Part shown: piece by piece, positions 53,619-63,995 of the stretch
Layout of the letters: every line of letters begins with the position of its first letter
Position numbering within the stretch: the stretch's first letter is position 1
NCBI GenBank assembly: GCA_018136815.1
Contig: CM030936.1
Location: forward strand, 4,044,474-4,108,473
Source: Isochrysis galbana
Taxonomy: Eukaryota; Haptophyta; Isochrysidales; Isochrysidaceae
Length of the DNA stretch: 64,000 nucleotides
Direction: 5' to 3'
The notes under the pieces: generated by a model
Databases searched by the model: none
Seen by the model: the letters and a program-made list of their open reading frames with translations, nothing else
Told to the model about the DNA's origin: nothing
Made by a program: the position numbers and the translations under genes

Positions 53619-55341
53619 CTCTCATTGTGTAAGTTTGCCCATAGCTACCCGATTAAGTGCCTAAATTGAACGAAAAAGAGCAAAAGCAAAATATTTTTAA
53701 CGATAGTAAGGAGAAAAAAATATATCACTACTCTTACGTAAAGAGCACGACATTCACGTACGGATTCTCGGACTGCCCGTTTCGAAAGGCGCTCAGAAAG
53801 ACTGTCGCCGTTCGGCTCAGCTCTACGGAATGGGCCAAGTAGAGGGTTCGCCCCTCTCCTTCTAGCCCGCACTCGACAGGGAGGCCTCCCATCGGTGGTC
53901 GGATGGGCATTCCTGGAGGGGCACAGCTCCCCCAGAAGCATCTGCGTCGATCTCGACGGCGTCGGCCGCGCTCGCGACCGCGCAGGGATCCCAGAGTGCC
54001 AAGCGCTCTGTTGGGGCTTGCGATGTGAAGGCGGCCAGTGCTGGTGGGGGGTACGGGCGCGCTTGGAGGGGGTAGATCGCGCGTGGTCGATCGTGTTTTG
54101 GTTGGTAAAGTGCTCCCAGCCCTCGATATTCAGCATGCGCGATCGCCAATGGCCTCCCTGCGGGGTTGGCTCTTTGGCGCTCACGCGTGCCCACAGCGCC
54201 TGCAAAATTCAGGCCGTGGCGCGCGTTATTCGTCGAGATATGGCACAGGCTGGACGCTGCCTTGTTTTGTACATGTATTTGGGGCTGAATTCACCGGTAT
54301 CGGCGGTTGATTGGCGGTGTGATGTCCCGGCGACTCATTTTTGTACTGCTGGTCCGACGGCCCAACGTGTGTCTGTGTGTATTGCGTTGGGGGTATGTAA
54401 AAGAATGTAAATATACGTTCAAATCATGGGCAGCTAGCTCGTGTCTCAACCCCACCATAACCACCGGTACCCAACCAGCAAAAAAAACGCCGGTTGGCGA
54501 CCATGAGCGGCTTTCAAGCGATCGCCAAAGTGGCAACGCTCAACTGAGCGGGCCCGTCGATTGCACCCGACCAAAAAATGAGATTTTTCGCCCGTCAGAG
54601 CGCGCGCGCGCGAAAGAACTAGAAGCTGAGACTTGGAAGGTGCATTCCTACCATCACAACAAAGTGTCCCATGCCATCATAAGGCCAATTGGGCCCAATT
54701 CTGAAAAGTCGATTTTTCCCCTCCCCACCCCTACTTTTCGGACGAGGATTCTGAAAAGGCGGGGAGACCCTCCGACCCGCTTTCGCCGGGGCTTTCCGCT
54801 CACGGTCAAAAATGTCGACCCCCCCCAATATTAGAACTTAAAAAGCCGTGTTCGACCGCCCTATGTATGGTGTATGTATCTGTATCTGTATCTGTGGCAA
54901 CAACATCAACATGCGTCGAGGCGTACGGGCAGGTGCGCTGAGGGTTGTCGTGTTAGTACCGGGCTAGTGAGAGTAGTGGTACAAATGCTCAGTTATATTG
55001 TTATTATTAAGGGCTACGGGGGCAAGGGGGCTGCGGCGGGCGTCACTGCACTCTTCAGAAAAGGGGCAATGGGGCAATGTGAGTTTACTATTAAACTACT
55101 ACTAGTATTTTCTGAACCTTTTGGAGTAGAGTCTACTCGTACTCGTAACCGACGCCTCGCGGGCGCGAACCGACACCCCTCGCTGGCGGAAGTGGGGGGG
55201 AAGAGTGGGGCTCGGTTGAGCAGGAGGGGGAGAGGGAGAGAGGGAGAGAGGGAGAGGGGGGGGGGGGGGGGGGCGTTGAGAGCGGCCCCGAGGTTGTGTG
55301 GCGAGAGGTAGCGGCGAAAGCCGGCGGCTGAGCTTGCGATA
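53619..55341. other. Transposon-like sequence and IQ/EF-hand gene flank
   Basis: No intact gene is seen. 54805-54870 shares the motif GGTCAAAAAT...ACCGCCCTA with 42008-42085, and 54885-54970 shares a block with 11305-11390. 55190-55275 is G-rich. 53640-54300 has open stretches on both strands that I cannot assign. Confidence 0.4.
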
Positions 55342-58300
55342 ATGACGGAGCAAATCGGAGAGAAACGTGGGGGTGCTCACACTCTGGCCGAAGGGAGAAA
55401 TCCGCGCAGCAAAGGGGATATGTCTGACCAGCTGCTCAAGCCACGAGTCAGCAAAGAGAATGTACGATCGCAGAGCAAGCAGCTTGAAGCGCTGTCTTCA
55501 GAAAACTCCACCGAGCAGGCTGGTGCTACAGTGAGGTCGCCTGAGGCACTCCAGACTACTTGCACTCTGAGTAATGGTGACAGCTCTGGTGCTGCTCCAG
55601 GTGAAATGGAGAGGTGGAGCCGCGACCGGCACACCGAAAAGGTGGAGCTAGCAGAGGCATCGCTAGAATCGAATGTGAGAGCCGGAGACTTCAGCACTCC
55701 TGAAGATGACCTTGATCAGTCTTCCAATCCGGTGTCGATGCTACTCGATCAGCCGGCTACTCTGCCTTTGAATGACATTCGCTCACCACACAAAGTAGGG
55801 ATCGATAATTTAGACCAGCACAAGTCGGAAGACGGCGTGTGTATAACCAAGGCCGCTGAATCCTTGACCCCGAGAGCAACTCGTCATGCTCTCACGGATG
55901 ACATGTCTCCTTCAACATCCGAGCAGGGTATGGATAGTCCTAGTGTAACAAGTGGAAGGCTATCTCTCAAGAGTGACGTTCCGTTGGGTTTGAGCGAAGC
56001 TCAAGCCCCTGCTCTCGCTGAAAATTTGGCAACTCCGGCCAAGATGTCGAGGGATGAGATTTCCGCAAGGAGCCAGCACGTCCTCGCCGATGGTGACTCG
56101 TGTGAAAGCCATCTCTCTAGCCATGAGCCGAATGTATCTTCAAACGCATCGGCGTCCGATGCTCCTCTGACACTCGACGGGCTTTTGACCGAAGATTCGG
56201 TCCGTGTGCAAGGCGATGCGGTCGGTGCTACCAAGTCGCAGCTTGACTCGGACTGCGAACACCAAAGCGAGGGTGAGCTTGAAGAAGGCAAGTCGGCTGG
56301 TCTCATTGCATACGAGAAAAACTACGTGACAAAGTTGCCCTCGACACGCCTGGCATTCGTCGCGAATGATGCTATAATCGACGCGGCGATCACCGCACAA
56401 CGGATTTATCGAGGTGTGCACACACGGCGGAGTTTGCTGAAGGCGAGAGACTTAGTGCTCCGCGCCATCGGCGAAAATGAAGACGTGCGTGAAAGAGCGC
56501 GTCTCTCAGCTCAGCGAGCGAAACGCGATGCGCAACGCGAGCTCAATGCACGCCTTCAGAACATGCGGCGCAAGATCAGTGATGCCGAAGCTGCGATCAA
56601 CTACGCTTCAACAAAGCACGCCAAGGTCATGCGCAGAGACGTGTCGCGCATGCGTCGCGAACTTGAGGACTTGAATAAGATGCGGGCCGAGGTGGAACAG
56701 GCAAAACTCGAGTCCTACTCTGCATTCGAGATCAAACTCGCCAAGCCTCTAAGTATGGAGACCGATGTAGCCCTGACGCTCAGCACGCTCTTGAATCGGG
56801 ATGGAAGCGTGCGTGTGCGTTGCGCCCTCACAATCAACATTCGATGCGATCGTGCTGACACCATCTCTCAACTGCGCGAGCGTGCGGCTCTCCGCAGCTG
56901 TGGTATCTTGCGCGGAACCAAACAGCACAGCCAAATCCGCGGTTTGGTCATTGAACTGCGTGCAGTTGAGCTACAACAGTTGATGGTCCGCCAACTTGTA
57001 CGCCAAGGCATGCCACGCTGGTGGGCGTGGCCGCCAGCATGCCGACAAAACGAGAGGAATCTGTTGGCTGAGCGCGAGAAGAACTGGCGCGCAGCGATGT
57101 CCCAGTACGACAAGTTGCTTGAAGATGCACGAGAGGCATTGATGGCTGCTGTCGATCGCCTGCTACGCCAGTGCATCACACGCGCCATGCACGCCCGACG
57201 ACGACGAGCGGAGCTGGCGCGCAAGCGCCAAGCGACCGCTTTGCATCTTCAATGTGCTTGGAGGGTGTGCCTCGCGCGGAAGCTACGCGCTGAGCATGAC
57301 AAACGCACTTCTGCTGCCATCCAGGATGCGCTCCAAAAAAAGCGAGAGAATCTATGGAAACGTGTCCGTGATTCGGTAGCGAATGGACTGCGGGATCATA
57401 GAGAGTATCAGCGAATGCGCATGTCTGCCATCACTATCGGCCGCAGTTGGCGAATCGCCATGCACCGCCGAGCAGAGGCGCTCAGAATGAGGGAGCAGGC
57501 CAAACAGCATTTGGCGGCCTCGCGAATCGGGCGCGCATGGCAAGATTCTCATCAAGAGGAGAGGAGACAACTGGCGAGGGTGAAAGCGCGCGAGGCGAAA
57601 TACCAAAGAGAAGTTAAGCGAAGCCGCGCGCTTCTTCGTGAAGCGGAAAGGCTGCAACGAGAGGCAGAAGAGAAGACAGGAGGGCGATGCGGATCCGCAC
57701 GTACGCCTCGTGCCATCGAACTAGCCGCCACGTTTGGCGTGGGCTACTCGGAGGCGGCTTCCCACCAACGTTTATCTGTCGAGTTGAGCCCAGGGAGATT
57801 CCACGACTTTGCTGCAACCTTCCCGCAACGGCGACAACCTCATGCACCGACGCAGCCGGCGACGCGCAGCCCTTCAAGTCGTACTCGCAAATTATCCGAC
57901 GGCGTCGAACTCACCAGCTGGGCAGACGCGTTCGCCAAAGCTGAACAGCGAGACTCTCCAGCCAGCGCTAGTGTTCTACTCCCCGTGCGCCCCTCAACCG
58001 GCCGGGCCCTGCATTCAGGGCATGCATCTAGGATGACACGTCTTGACGTAGCCAATACGCCCCCTGACGGCCACAAGGTGCAAGGTGGTGTTTGCGTTAG
58101 CGTGCGCCGCCTGCAAGGTGATTGGGTAAGTGGCGCAGTTCCATATCGTCGTGCTGTATCTGCACGTCGGCCAAAGGCCAGGGAACCTCCGGTTGAAGTA
58201 GTGCCATCGTGGGCCGACGGATTTGACATGTCGCTTCACTCAAATATCACGTCGCCATCCACCCAAAGGAGCAGAGCCTTCGTTATGAGTCCAGGTCGCA

Positions 58301-60606
58301 CAACAGCGCACGGATTGCTCACTGAGCGAGCTGTCGTCTCGCGACAGTCGACAGCGTTATGCCACATGCGGGATGTGCCACCGCCGATCCCGGGCCCGCA
58401 CCTGACGGCAGCACAGCATGCGGTGGCAGAGAGCATTGCACTGCGCCTCAAAGCTGGCCATGCGCTGATGGTGGCGGAGCTACACATGCTCAAGATGGCG
58501 CATGAAGACTTGCGGAGGAGGCAGCAAGCACCTCCTTCACCACGTGGGCGTCAAGCCTCCCAACAGCCTCCAATGGTGCAGACACCACGTGCGCGTCATC
58601 AAATGGCTGTTGCCGATGCGCGAGCGCTTTGGCGCATGGTAGAGAACCCTCCTCCAAACTCAATTATCGCAGCAGCTGAGCCCAAAACACTCGACTTGGT
58701 ACAACGTTACGCTGTGCCTCCTCCACCGTGTCGGCCGCCGGGCATAGAAGAGCTCGACCTACACATCTGCCTCTTCTCAGAGAGTGACCCAGATGCGGTG
58801 AGTGCGGAAAGGGCACTCGCGAAGCTGTGGAAAGATTCTCGTCTGCAGCACGCTGTCCACAAGCACAAACGGGAGCAACTCTTGAAGTGGAGAGATGATT
58901 GGCGCCGCTGGACGGCTGGCAGTGCCATGCGACGACGGCTTTTAGCAGCAGAGGAAGCCCATCAGGCACGGCTGCGTGCGGCGGACGAGGAGCGCCACTT
59001 ACGTATGCGGCGCTGGCTTTGGGAGGATCGTGCCTCTCTCGTCATGCAAAGAGCCTGGCGGTCCCTCCAACGCCGGCGCCAAGCTCGCCGCATGGCACTC
59101 GAGGCGAGCATCGCCTTCATACGGAAGCAGAGTGAGCTCGAGGCCTTGGAGTCGGAGCGCAAACGGCTGGCAGCACTTGAGGAGGAGCACGCGCGACAGG
59201 CCCGCTTGGCTGAAGAAGCTCGTCGAGCTGAAGAGGAAAAGCCGGTGGACTGGAACGAGATTAATCGACAGATTAGCGGGCTGCTCGACACGGGACTATC
59301 GGCCGTGTACGCACGCAAGGCTGAGTTCGACGCCGAGGACAGGCGATTGGCGGAGGAAGAACGATGCAGACAGAAACAAGAACTCGAAGCTGCGGCGGCG
59401 GCAGAGGCCAAGCCAAAAGCCGTGCGTTCGCGAAAGTCGATGAATTCTCTGAGTTACTTGAATCCGATCACTCCCGTCTCGCCACGCCGCTCATTTCCGA
59501 CAGCAAGGACTGGTCCAATAGGTGGAAGCGGTCGCTCCTTAAATCGGAGTGCCGGCAGCAAGATGGAGGCAAACGTCTTGCAATTCCTTGTGCTGCCTAC
59601 TCGACCAGCAGCGGACCAATTGCGAGAGCGAATCATTGCGGCCTCGACAACTATTGTGGCGATGCTCAAGGAGTGGGATGAGGACAACTCAGGAGGACTA
59701 AGCAAGAAGGAGTTTCGCCGAGCGGTTCGTGGACTTGGATTCAACGGGACGAGCGAGGACATTAACGCCGTGTTCGACTCGTTGGACTTGGATGGCGATG
59801 GCGAGGTCGAGTACCAGCGCCTACCCCGTCTTCTCAAGCTTTCCACGGCTGCTGCTCCAGAGCTGCGACCTGAGAACGAGAGTGAGCTGCGCCAATTTGC
59901 CCAGAATCGTCGCCGGATGCGCAAATCCCAGATTGCTGCTCGCGACGCTAAACTCTTGCAGTTGCAATGGGTCACCTCGCGCCCGGTCGCCGACCAATTG
60001 AGAGAAGCACTCGCAGCACACAAGGTTGCGGCCATGTCCGTCTTCCGACAGTTGGATGACGACTCCTCCGGATCGATCTCTCGCGGTGAATTTCGCAAAG
60101 CGCTGCGTGCGATGGGCTATGACGGATCGGATGCCGACGCCGACATCGTCTTCACTTCGTTCGTCCCTGACGCGTCAAACTTAATTGAGCACCAAGAGCT
60201 CGATGACTTGCTCCGGCGTTCGGTCGAACTAGCGCCAGAGCTGACAGCCGGCTCCACGGGGATTCGCTCGCAAAATCGCGTGCCTTCGCGAAAGTCCCGC
60301 GTGCGAACCGAGGACTCAAATTTGCTCGACGTAGAGCTTGTGCCAGGAAGGCCTGTAGCCGAGCAGTTGCGAGACGTTCTTGCGGCCAAGAGTGCGGCCG
60401 TGATGGCGCTCTTTCGGGAATGGGACGATGACGCAAGTGGAACCGTTGACAAGAAGGAATTCCGCAAAGCCATGCGAGAGCTGGGGTTCTCCGGCTCAGC
60501 GGAGGAGGTCGACGCCTTTTTCAATTCGATGGACCCCGACTCCGCAGGTGAGATTGAATACAGAGATTTCCGGCGGCTTTTGAAGCAAACCACACATTCG
60601 ACATGA
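55342..60606 (+). CDS. Large IQ-motif and EF-hand scaffold protein, 1754 residues
   Basis: A single uninterrupted ORF from ATG 55342. Residues 1-330 are acidic and serine-rich without a fold. Then come IQ-type calmodulin-binding motifs: ITAQRIYRGVHTRRSLL (about 350), LHLQCAWRVCLARKLRA, TIGRSWRIAMHRRAEAL, SRIGRAWQDSHQEERRQ and VMQRAWRSLQRRRQARR, separated by long basic coiled coils. From about 1408 a module of roughly 110 residues occurs three times: a lead (RPAADQLRE, RPVADQLREAL, RPVAEQLRDVL) plus an EF-hand pair. The first loop of each pair is canonical (DEDNSGGLSKKE, DDDSSGSISRGE, DDDASGTVDKKE); the second loops are weaker (DLDGDGEVEYQR, VPDASNLIEHQE, DPDSAGEIEYRD). Calcium-responsive and probably cytoskeletal or ciliary; that is inference. 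Similar FREWD.D.SG modules are common in algal genomes. Confidence 0.88.
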   Translation: MTEQIGEKRGGAHTLAEGRNPRSKGDMSDQLLKPRVSKENVRSQSKQLEALSSENSTEQAGATVRSPEALQTTCTLSNGDSSGAAPGEMERWSRDRHTEKVELAEASLESNVRAGDFSTPEDDLDQSSNPVSMLLDQPATLPLNDIRSPHKVGIDNLDQHKSEDGVCITKAAESLTPRATRHALTDDMSPSTSEQGMDSPSVTSGRLSLKSDVPLGLSEAQAPALAENLATPAKMSRDEISARSQHVLADGDSCESHLSSHEPNVSSNASASDAPLTLDGLLTEDSVRVQGDAVGATKSQLDSDCEHQSEGELEEGKSAGLIAYEKNYVTKLPSTRLAFVANDAIIDAAITAQRIYRGVHTRRSLLKARDLVLRAIGENEDVRERARLSAQRAKRDAQRELNARLQNMRRKISDAEAAINYASTKHAKVMRRDVSRMRRELEDLNKMRAEVEQAKLESYSAFEIKLAKPLSMETDVALTLSTLLNRDGSVRVRCALTINIRCDRADTISQLRERAALRSCGILRGTKQHSQIRGLVIELRAVELQQLMVRQLVRQGMPRWWAWPPACRQNERNLLAEREKNWRAAMSQYDKLLEDAREALMAAVDRLLRQCITRAMHARRRRAELARKRQATALHLQCAWRVCLARKLRAEHDKRTSAAIQDALQKKRENLWKRVRDSVANGLRDHREYQRMRMSAITIGRSWRIAMHRRAEALRMREQAKQHLAASRIGRAWQDSHQEERRQLARVKAREAKYQREVKRSRALLREAERLQREAEEKTGGRCGSARTPRAIELAATFGVGYSEAASHQRLSVELSPGRFHDFAATFPQRRQPHAPTQPATRSPSSRTRKLSDGVELTSWADAFAKAEQRDSPASASVLLPVRPSTGRALHSGHASRMTRLDVANTPPDGHKVQGGVCVSVRRLQGDWVSGAVPYRRAVSARRPKAREPPVEVVPSWADGFDMSLHSNITSPSTQRSRAFVMSPGRTTAHGLLTERAVVSRQSTALCHMRDVPPPIPGPHLTAAQHAVAESIALRLKAGHALMVAELHMLKMAHEDLRRRQQAPPSPRGRQASQQPPMVQTPRARHQMAVADARALWRMVENPPPNSIIAAAEPKTLDLVQRYAVPPPPCRPPGIEELDLHICLFSESDPDAVSAERALAKLWKDSRLQHAVHKHKREQLLKWRDDWRRWTAGSAMRRRLLAAEEAHQARLRAADEERHLRMRRWLWEDRASLVMQRAWRSLQRRRQARRMALEASIAFIRKQSELEALESERKRLAALEEEHARQARLAEEARRAEEEKPVDWNEINRQISGLLDTGLSAVYARKAEFDAEDRRLAEEERCRQKQELEAAAAAEAKPKAVRSRKSMNSLSYLNPITPVSPRRSFPTARTGPIGGSGRSLNRSAGSKMEANVLQFLVLPTRPAADQLRERIIAASTTIVAMLKEWDEDNSGGLSKKEFRRAVRGLGFNGTSEDINAVFDSLDLDGDGEVEYQRLPRLLKLSTAAAPELRPENESELRQFAQNRRRMRKSQIAARDAKLLQLQWVTSRPVADQLREALAAHKVAAMSVFRQLDDDSSGSISRGEFRKALRAMGYDGSDADADIVFTSFVPDASNLIEHQELDDLLRRSVELAPELTAGSTGIRSQNRVPSRKSRVRTEDSNLLDVELVPGRPVAEQLRDVLAAKSAAVMALFREWDDDASGTVDKKEFRKAMRELGFSGSAEEVDAFFNSMDPDSAGEIEYRDFRRLLKQTTHST

Positions 60607-61084
60607 AGGGGCTGGCATTCCTATTGGAAGTGAAAGTTCAAGGGCCGCACGTTCTCGTTCCACGTCTAGGTCTGGGACAATTTCCAGCCACGTGTTATCT
60701 CCGGCCACATGTTTGAGCTTGAGTGTGCATGCATGCTGCGAGTTGATCGAGCCGCGTGAATTTCCCCGACCACGCACCTCGCCGAGGAGAAGTAGATTGG
60801 AATGGCTTGTACAAAAATAACATACACACACATACACCCATAAATAAACCCCGGCGCTGAGGTTCAGTCTTGTTGTTACGCCTCCGCCTCCCGTCACCCC
60901 TCCCGCACGCCGGCAACCCCCACGATAGAGGTGGGGAAAGTAGAAATCGCGGGTTCTCATGATCGCTTTCTTATAACACAAAAAAAGCATGGATGACCGC
61001 TCCATATGCCCTAAAGGCGGCTTGCCTTCATTTGGTCTCCTTTCCCTCAGCGCTATGGACCTGTAACGAAACTTTTTTTCTAGT
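60607..61084. other. Intergenic, IQ/EF-hand gene 3' flank
   Basis: No gene is seen. ACACACACATACACCCATA and ATAAATAAACC near 60827-60850 could serve as a polyadenylation region. Confidence 0.35.
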
Positions 61085-61560
61085 ATGTACTGTGAATTAC
61101 AAATGATTCGATTGAGTGAAGTGTTTTCGCGACTGATCCAGAAAAATGCTTCTGCTTTCGCTCCACCCAAGTGTACTGGCCGACCTAGGGCTCTGACAGA
61201 TGCTCAAGTCCTTGATCTGCTCTTCAAAATCCTGCGCACAGGGTGTCAATGGAGAGAACTCGATTGCAGCGGAGCCTCTTTCATGGGAGTCCGTCGGAGA
61301 CTCGCTCTGTGGACTCAGAGTGGTGTGATCGAGAAGGCATACATCGAGGCTCTCCGTACATACCATAAACTCAGACCACCCACTCGACACCTGGTCGACT
61401 CCTCACACATCCGCAACCGCCATGGCACTCAACCCAACTGGAAGAAACCACGTCGACCGAGGGAGGCAAGGTACCAAAATCACCGTCGTTACCGACCATG
61501 TACGCCGCCCGCAACCTAGAGGCCACCGCGGCCACGAACGTCTCGTTCCACCTCAAGAGG
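61085..61560 (+). pseudogene. IS5-type DDE transposase, frameshifted and truncated
   Basis: The first frame (from ATG 61085) has the DUF4096-like head: GRPRALTDAQVLDLLFKILR, TGCQWRELDCSGASFMGVRR and a DSSHIRNRHG segment with a candidate first catalytic Asp (HLVDSSHIRNRHG). The family's next block, PTGRNHVDRGRQGTKITVVT, is in a different frame starting at 61422, so a 1-base indel lies near 61410-61430. Downstream the typical second Asp and Glu regions are not recognised. A third frame (61498-61815, KRRIRTHVFREWRLEQGEYN) may be another element's remnant. The copy cannot make an intact transposase without frameshifting. Confidence 0.75.
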
Positions 61561-61815
61561 CGCATCCGAACGCACGTCTTCCGGGAGTGGCGTCTCGAAC
61601 AAGGAGAGTACAACGCCCTCACTCAGGAGCAGCGGAAAGAACGGAACAGGGACCTGCTTCTCGTATGCCTCGACGTGCTGCGCCTCTCCGACCAGCCGCT
61701 CCGCTCACCCGACTCCTTCTTGCTACCGTTGGAGCCCGCCGCGCCGCCCGCATCCTCGGCGACAGCCTTCGCAATGCACCCCAAGACGGCGCCCTCGTCC
61801 TTGAGCCAGAGTTGA

Positions 61816-63181
61816 GCCGCGGACCAGCAGGCGAGGAGGCGGACCAGCAGGCGAGGAGGCGGACCAGCAGGCGAGGAGGCGGACCAGCAGGCGAGGAGGC
61901 GGACCAGCAGGCGAGGAGGCGGACCAGCAGGCGAGGAGGCGGACCAGCAGGCGAGGAGGCGGGAGGGGGAGGCGGACCAGCAGGCGAGGAGGCGGACCAG
62001 CAGGCGAGGAGGCGGACCAGCAGGAGGCGGACCAGCAGGCGAGGAGGCGGACCAGCAGGCGAGGAGGCGGACCAGCAGGCGAGGAGGCGGACCAGCAGGC
62101 GAGGAGGCGGACCAGCAGGCGAGGAGGCGGACCAGCAGGCGAGGAGGCGGACCAGCAGGCGAGGAGGCGGACCAGCAGGCGAGGAGGCGGACCAGCAGGC
62201 GAGGAGGCGGACCAGCAGGCGAGGAGGCGGACCAGCAGGCGAGGAGGCGGACCAGCAGGCGAGGAGGCGGACCAGCAGGCGAGGAGGCGGACCAGCAGGC
62301 GAGGAGGCGGACCAGCAGGCGAGGAGGCGGACCAGCAGGCGAGGAGGCGGACCAGCAGGCGAGGAGGGGCGAGGGGGAGGCGGACCAGCAGGCGAGGAGG
62401 CGGACCAGCAGGCGAGGAGGCGGACCAGCAGGCGAGGAGGCGGACCAGCAGGCGAGGAGGCGGACCAGCAGGCGAGGAGGCGGACCAGCAGGCGAGGAGG
62501 CGGACCAGCAGGCGAGGAGGCGGACCAGCAGGCGAGGAGGCGGACCAGCAGGCGAGGAGGCGGACCAGCAGGCGAGGAGGCGGACCAGCAGGCGAGGAGG
62601 CGGACCAGCAGGCGAGGAGGCGGACCAGCAGGCGAGGAGGCGGACCAGCAGGCGAGGAGGCGGACCAGCAGGCGAGGAGGCGGACCAGCAGGCGAGGAGG
62701 CGGACCAGCAGGCGAGGAGGCGGACCAGCAGGCGAGGAGGCGGACCAGCAGGCGAGGAGGCGGACCAGCAGGCGAGGAGGCGGACCAGCAGGCGAGGAGG
62801 CGGACCAGCAGGCGAGGAGGCGGACCAGCAGGCGAGGAGGCGGACCAGCAGGCGAGGAGGCGGACCAGCAGGCGAGGAGGCGGACCAGCAGGCGAGGAGG
62901 CGGACCAGCAGGCGAGGAGGCGGACCAGCAGGCGAGGAGGCGGACCAGCAGGCGAGGAGGCGGACCAGCAGGCGAGGAGGCGGACCAGCAGGCGAGGAGG
63001 CGGACCAGCAGGCGAGGAGGCGGACCAGCAGGCGAGGAGGCGGACCAGCAGGCGAGGAGGCGGACCAGCAGGCGAGGAGGCGGACCAGCAGGCGAGGAGG
63101 CGGACCAGCAGGCGAGGAGGCGGACCAGCAGGCGAGGAGGCGGACCAGCAGGCGAGGAGGCGGACCAGCAGGCGAGGAGGT
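61816..63181 (+). repeat. Minisatellite of a 20-bp unit, about 68 copies
   Basis: The unit GGACCAGCAGGCGAGGAGGC is repeated almost without change. Irregular units lie near 61955-61975, 62020-62035 (a 15-bp unit) and 62360-62382. Because 20 is not a multiple of 3, each frame reads a 60-bp, 20-residue cycle (GGPAGEEADQQARRRTSRRG), and none contains a stop, so the whole block is open in all three forward frames. Confidence 0.97.
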
Positions 63182-63185
63182 GGCA

Positions 63186-63420
63186 GGCCGGGGGGCGCGG
63201 GATGGGTGGGCGCGGTGAAAGCTAGTCGAGTGGGCGAGCAGTTGCCGAGTGGGCAGTTAGTCAGGTCGGTAGGTGGGCAGTTAGTCGGGTGGGAGAGCAG
63301 CTAGTGGTGGGGCAGTTAGTGGGTGAAGGCAGCTCGTGGTAGGGGCAGTTAGTCGGTGAAGGCAAGTTCGTGGTAGGGGCAGTTAGTGGGTGAAGGCAAG
63401 TTAGTGGGTGAAGGAACACG
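63186..63420 (+). repeat. Degenerate tandem repeat, GGGCAGTTAGTGGGTGAAGG type
   Basis: Variants of GGGGCAGTTAGTGGGTGAAG and GCAAGTTCGTGGTAG alternate in this stretch, right after the 20-bp minisatellite. Confidence 0.8.
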
Positions 63421-63685
63421 CTATGGCCGAGGTACCCACTCTCAATCGCACTTTTTTTTTGTTGTACTATGCAGTTAGGGTTCCACAACAAAAGGTCCGA
63501 TGAGTGATCCTGTCGCATTCGCGATGTCTCAGAGGCAAAAAGAAATAACAGTAAAAGAAAAACAGTAAACAGTAAAAAGAACAGAGGAAGAAAGAAGAAG
63601 AAAAGTGAAAAAGAAGAGAAAAAAACCCAGAGTATATAGGGCGGTTCTCAGCCCTTCCCATCGGCCCTATGGCTACGTAAACTCT

Positions 63686-63995
63686 CACGTGGCATAGTGG
63701 TTCAACCCACCGCCTCCACCAACCTTTTGCTCTGGGTCGCGAGTTCGAGTCCGGACGGAGCGCTCTGCAGTTCGAGCCCCGCTCCTTCTCCTCTCCGATC
63801 TTCTTCTACAGTTAAATTCCACACTCTTCTTCTACCATTAAAATTCCACGCTCTTCTTCTACCGTTAGAAATCCTGCCTCTTCCTACTGTTAAATATCCT
63901 GCCTTCCTACCGTTAAAATTCTGCACTCCGTCTACCGTTAAAATCCTGCCTCCGTCGCCTTGCCAAGACATTTCCTCTGCCTTCCTGCCGGCTTC
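63686..63995 (+). repeat. tRNA-like (SINE-type) head followed by tandem CTTCTACCGTTAAAATTC units
   Basis: GTGGCATAGTGGTTCAA resembles a Pol III A box, and GAGTTCGAGTCC, 34 bases later, resembles a B box. I could not pair a proper T arm, so this is not an intact tRNA gene. It is followed by about six copies of a 25-30-bp unit (TTCTTCTACCGTTAAAATTCCACGC and variants) to near the window edge. It may be a SINE with an internal tandem repeat. Confidence 0.45.

Noticed and set aside
61816..63181. CRISPR array
   Set aside because: Direct 20-bp head-to-tail repeats without spacers; a minisatellite.
61422..63218. 598-codon ORF reading into the minisatellite
   Set aside because: Open only because the 20-bp unit lacks stops in any frame; its first part is transposase in a shifted frame.
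63686..63760. Intact tRNA gene
   Set aside because: A- and B-box-like strings exist but the T stem does not pair.
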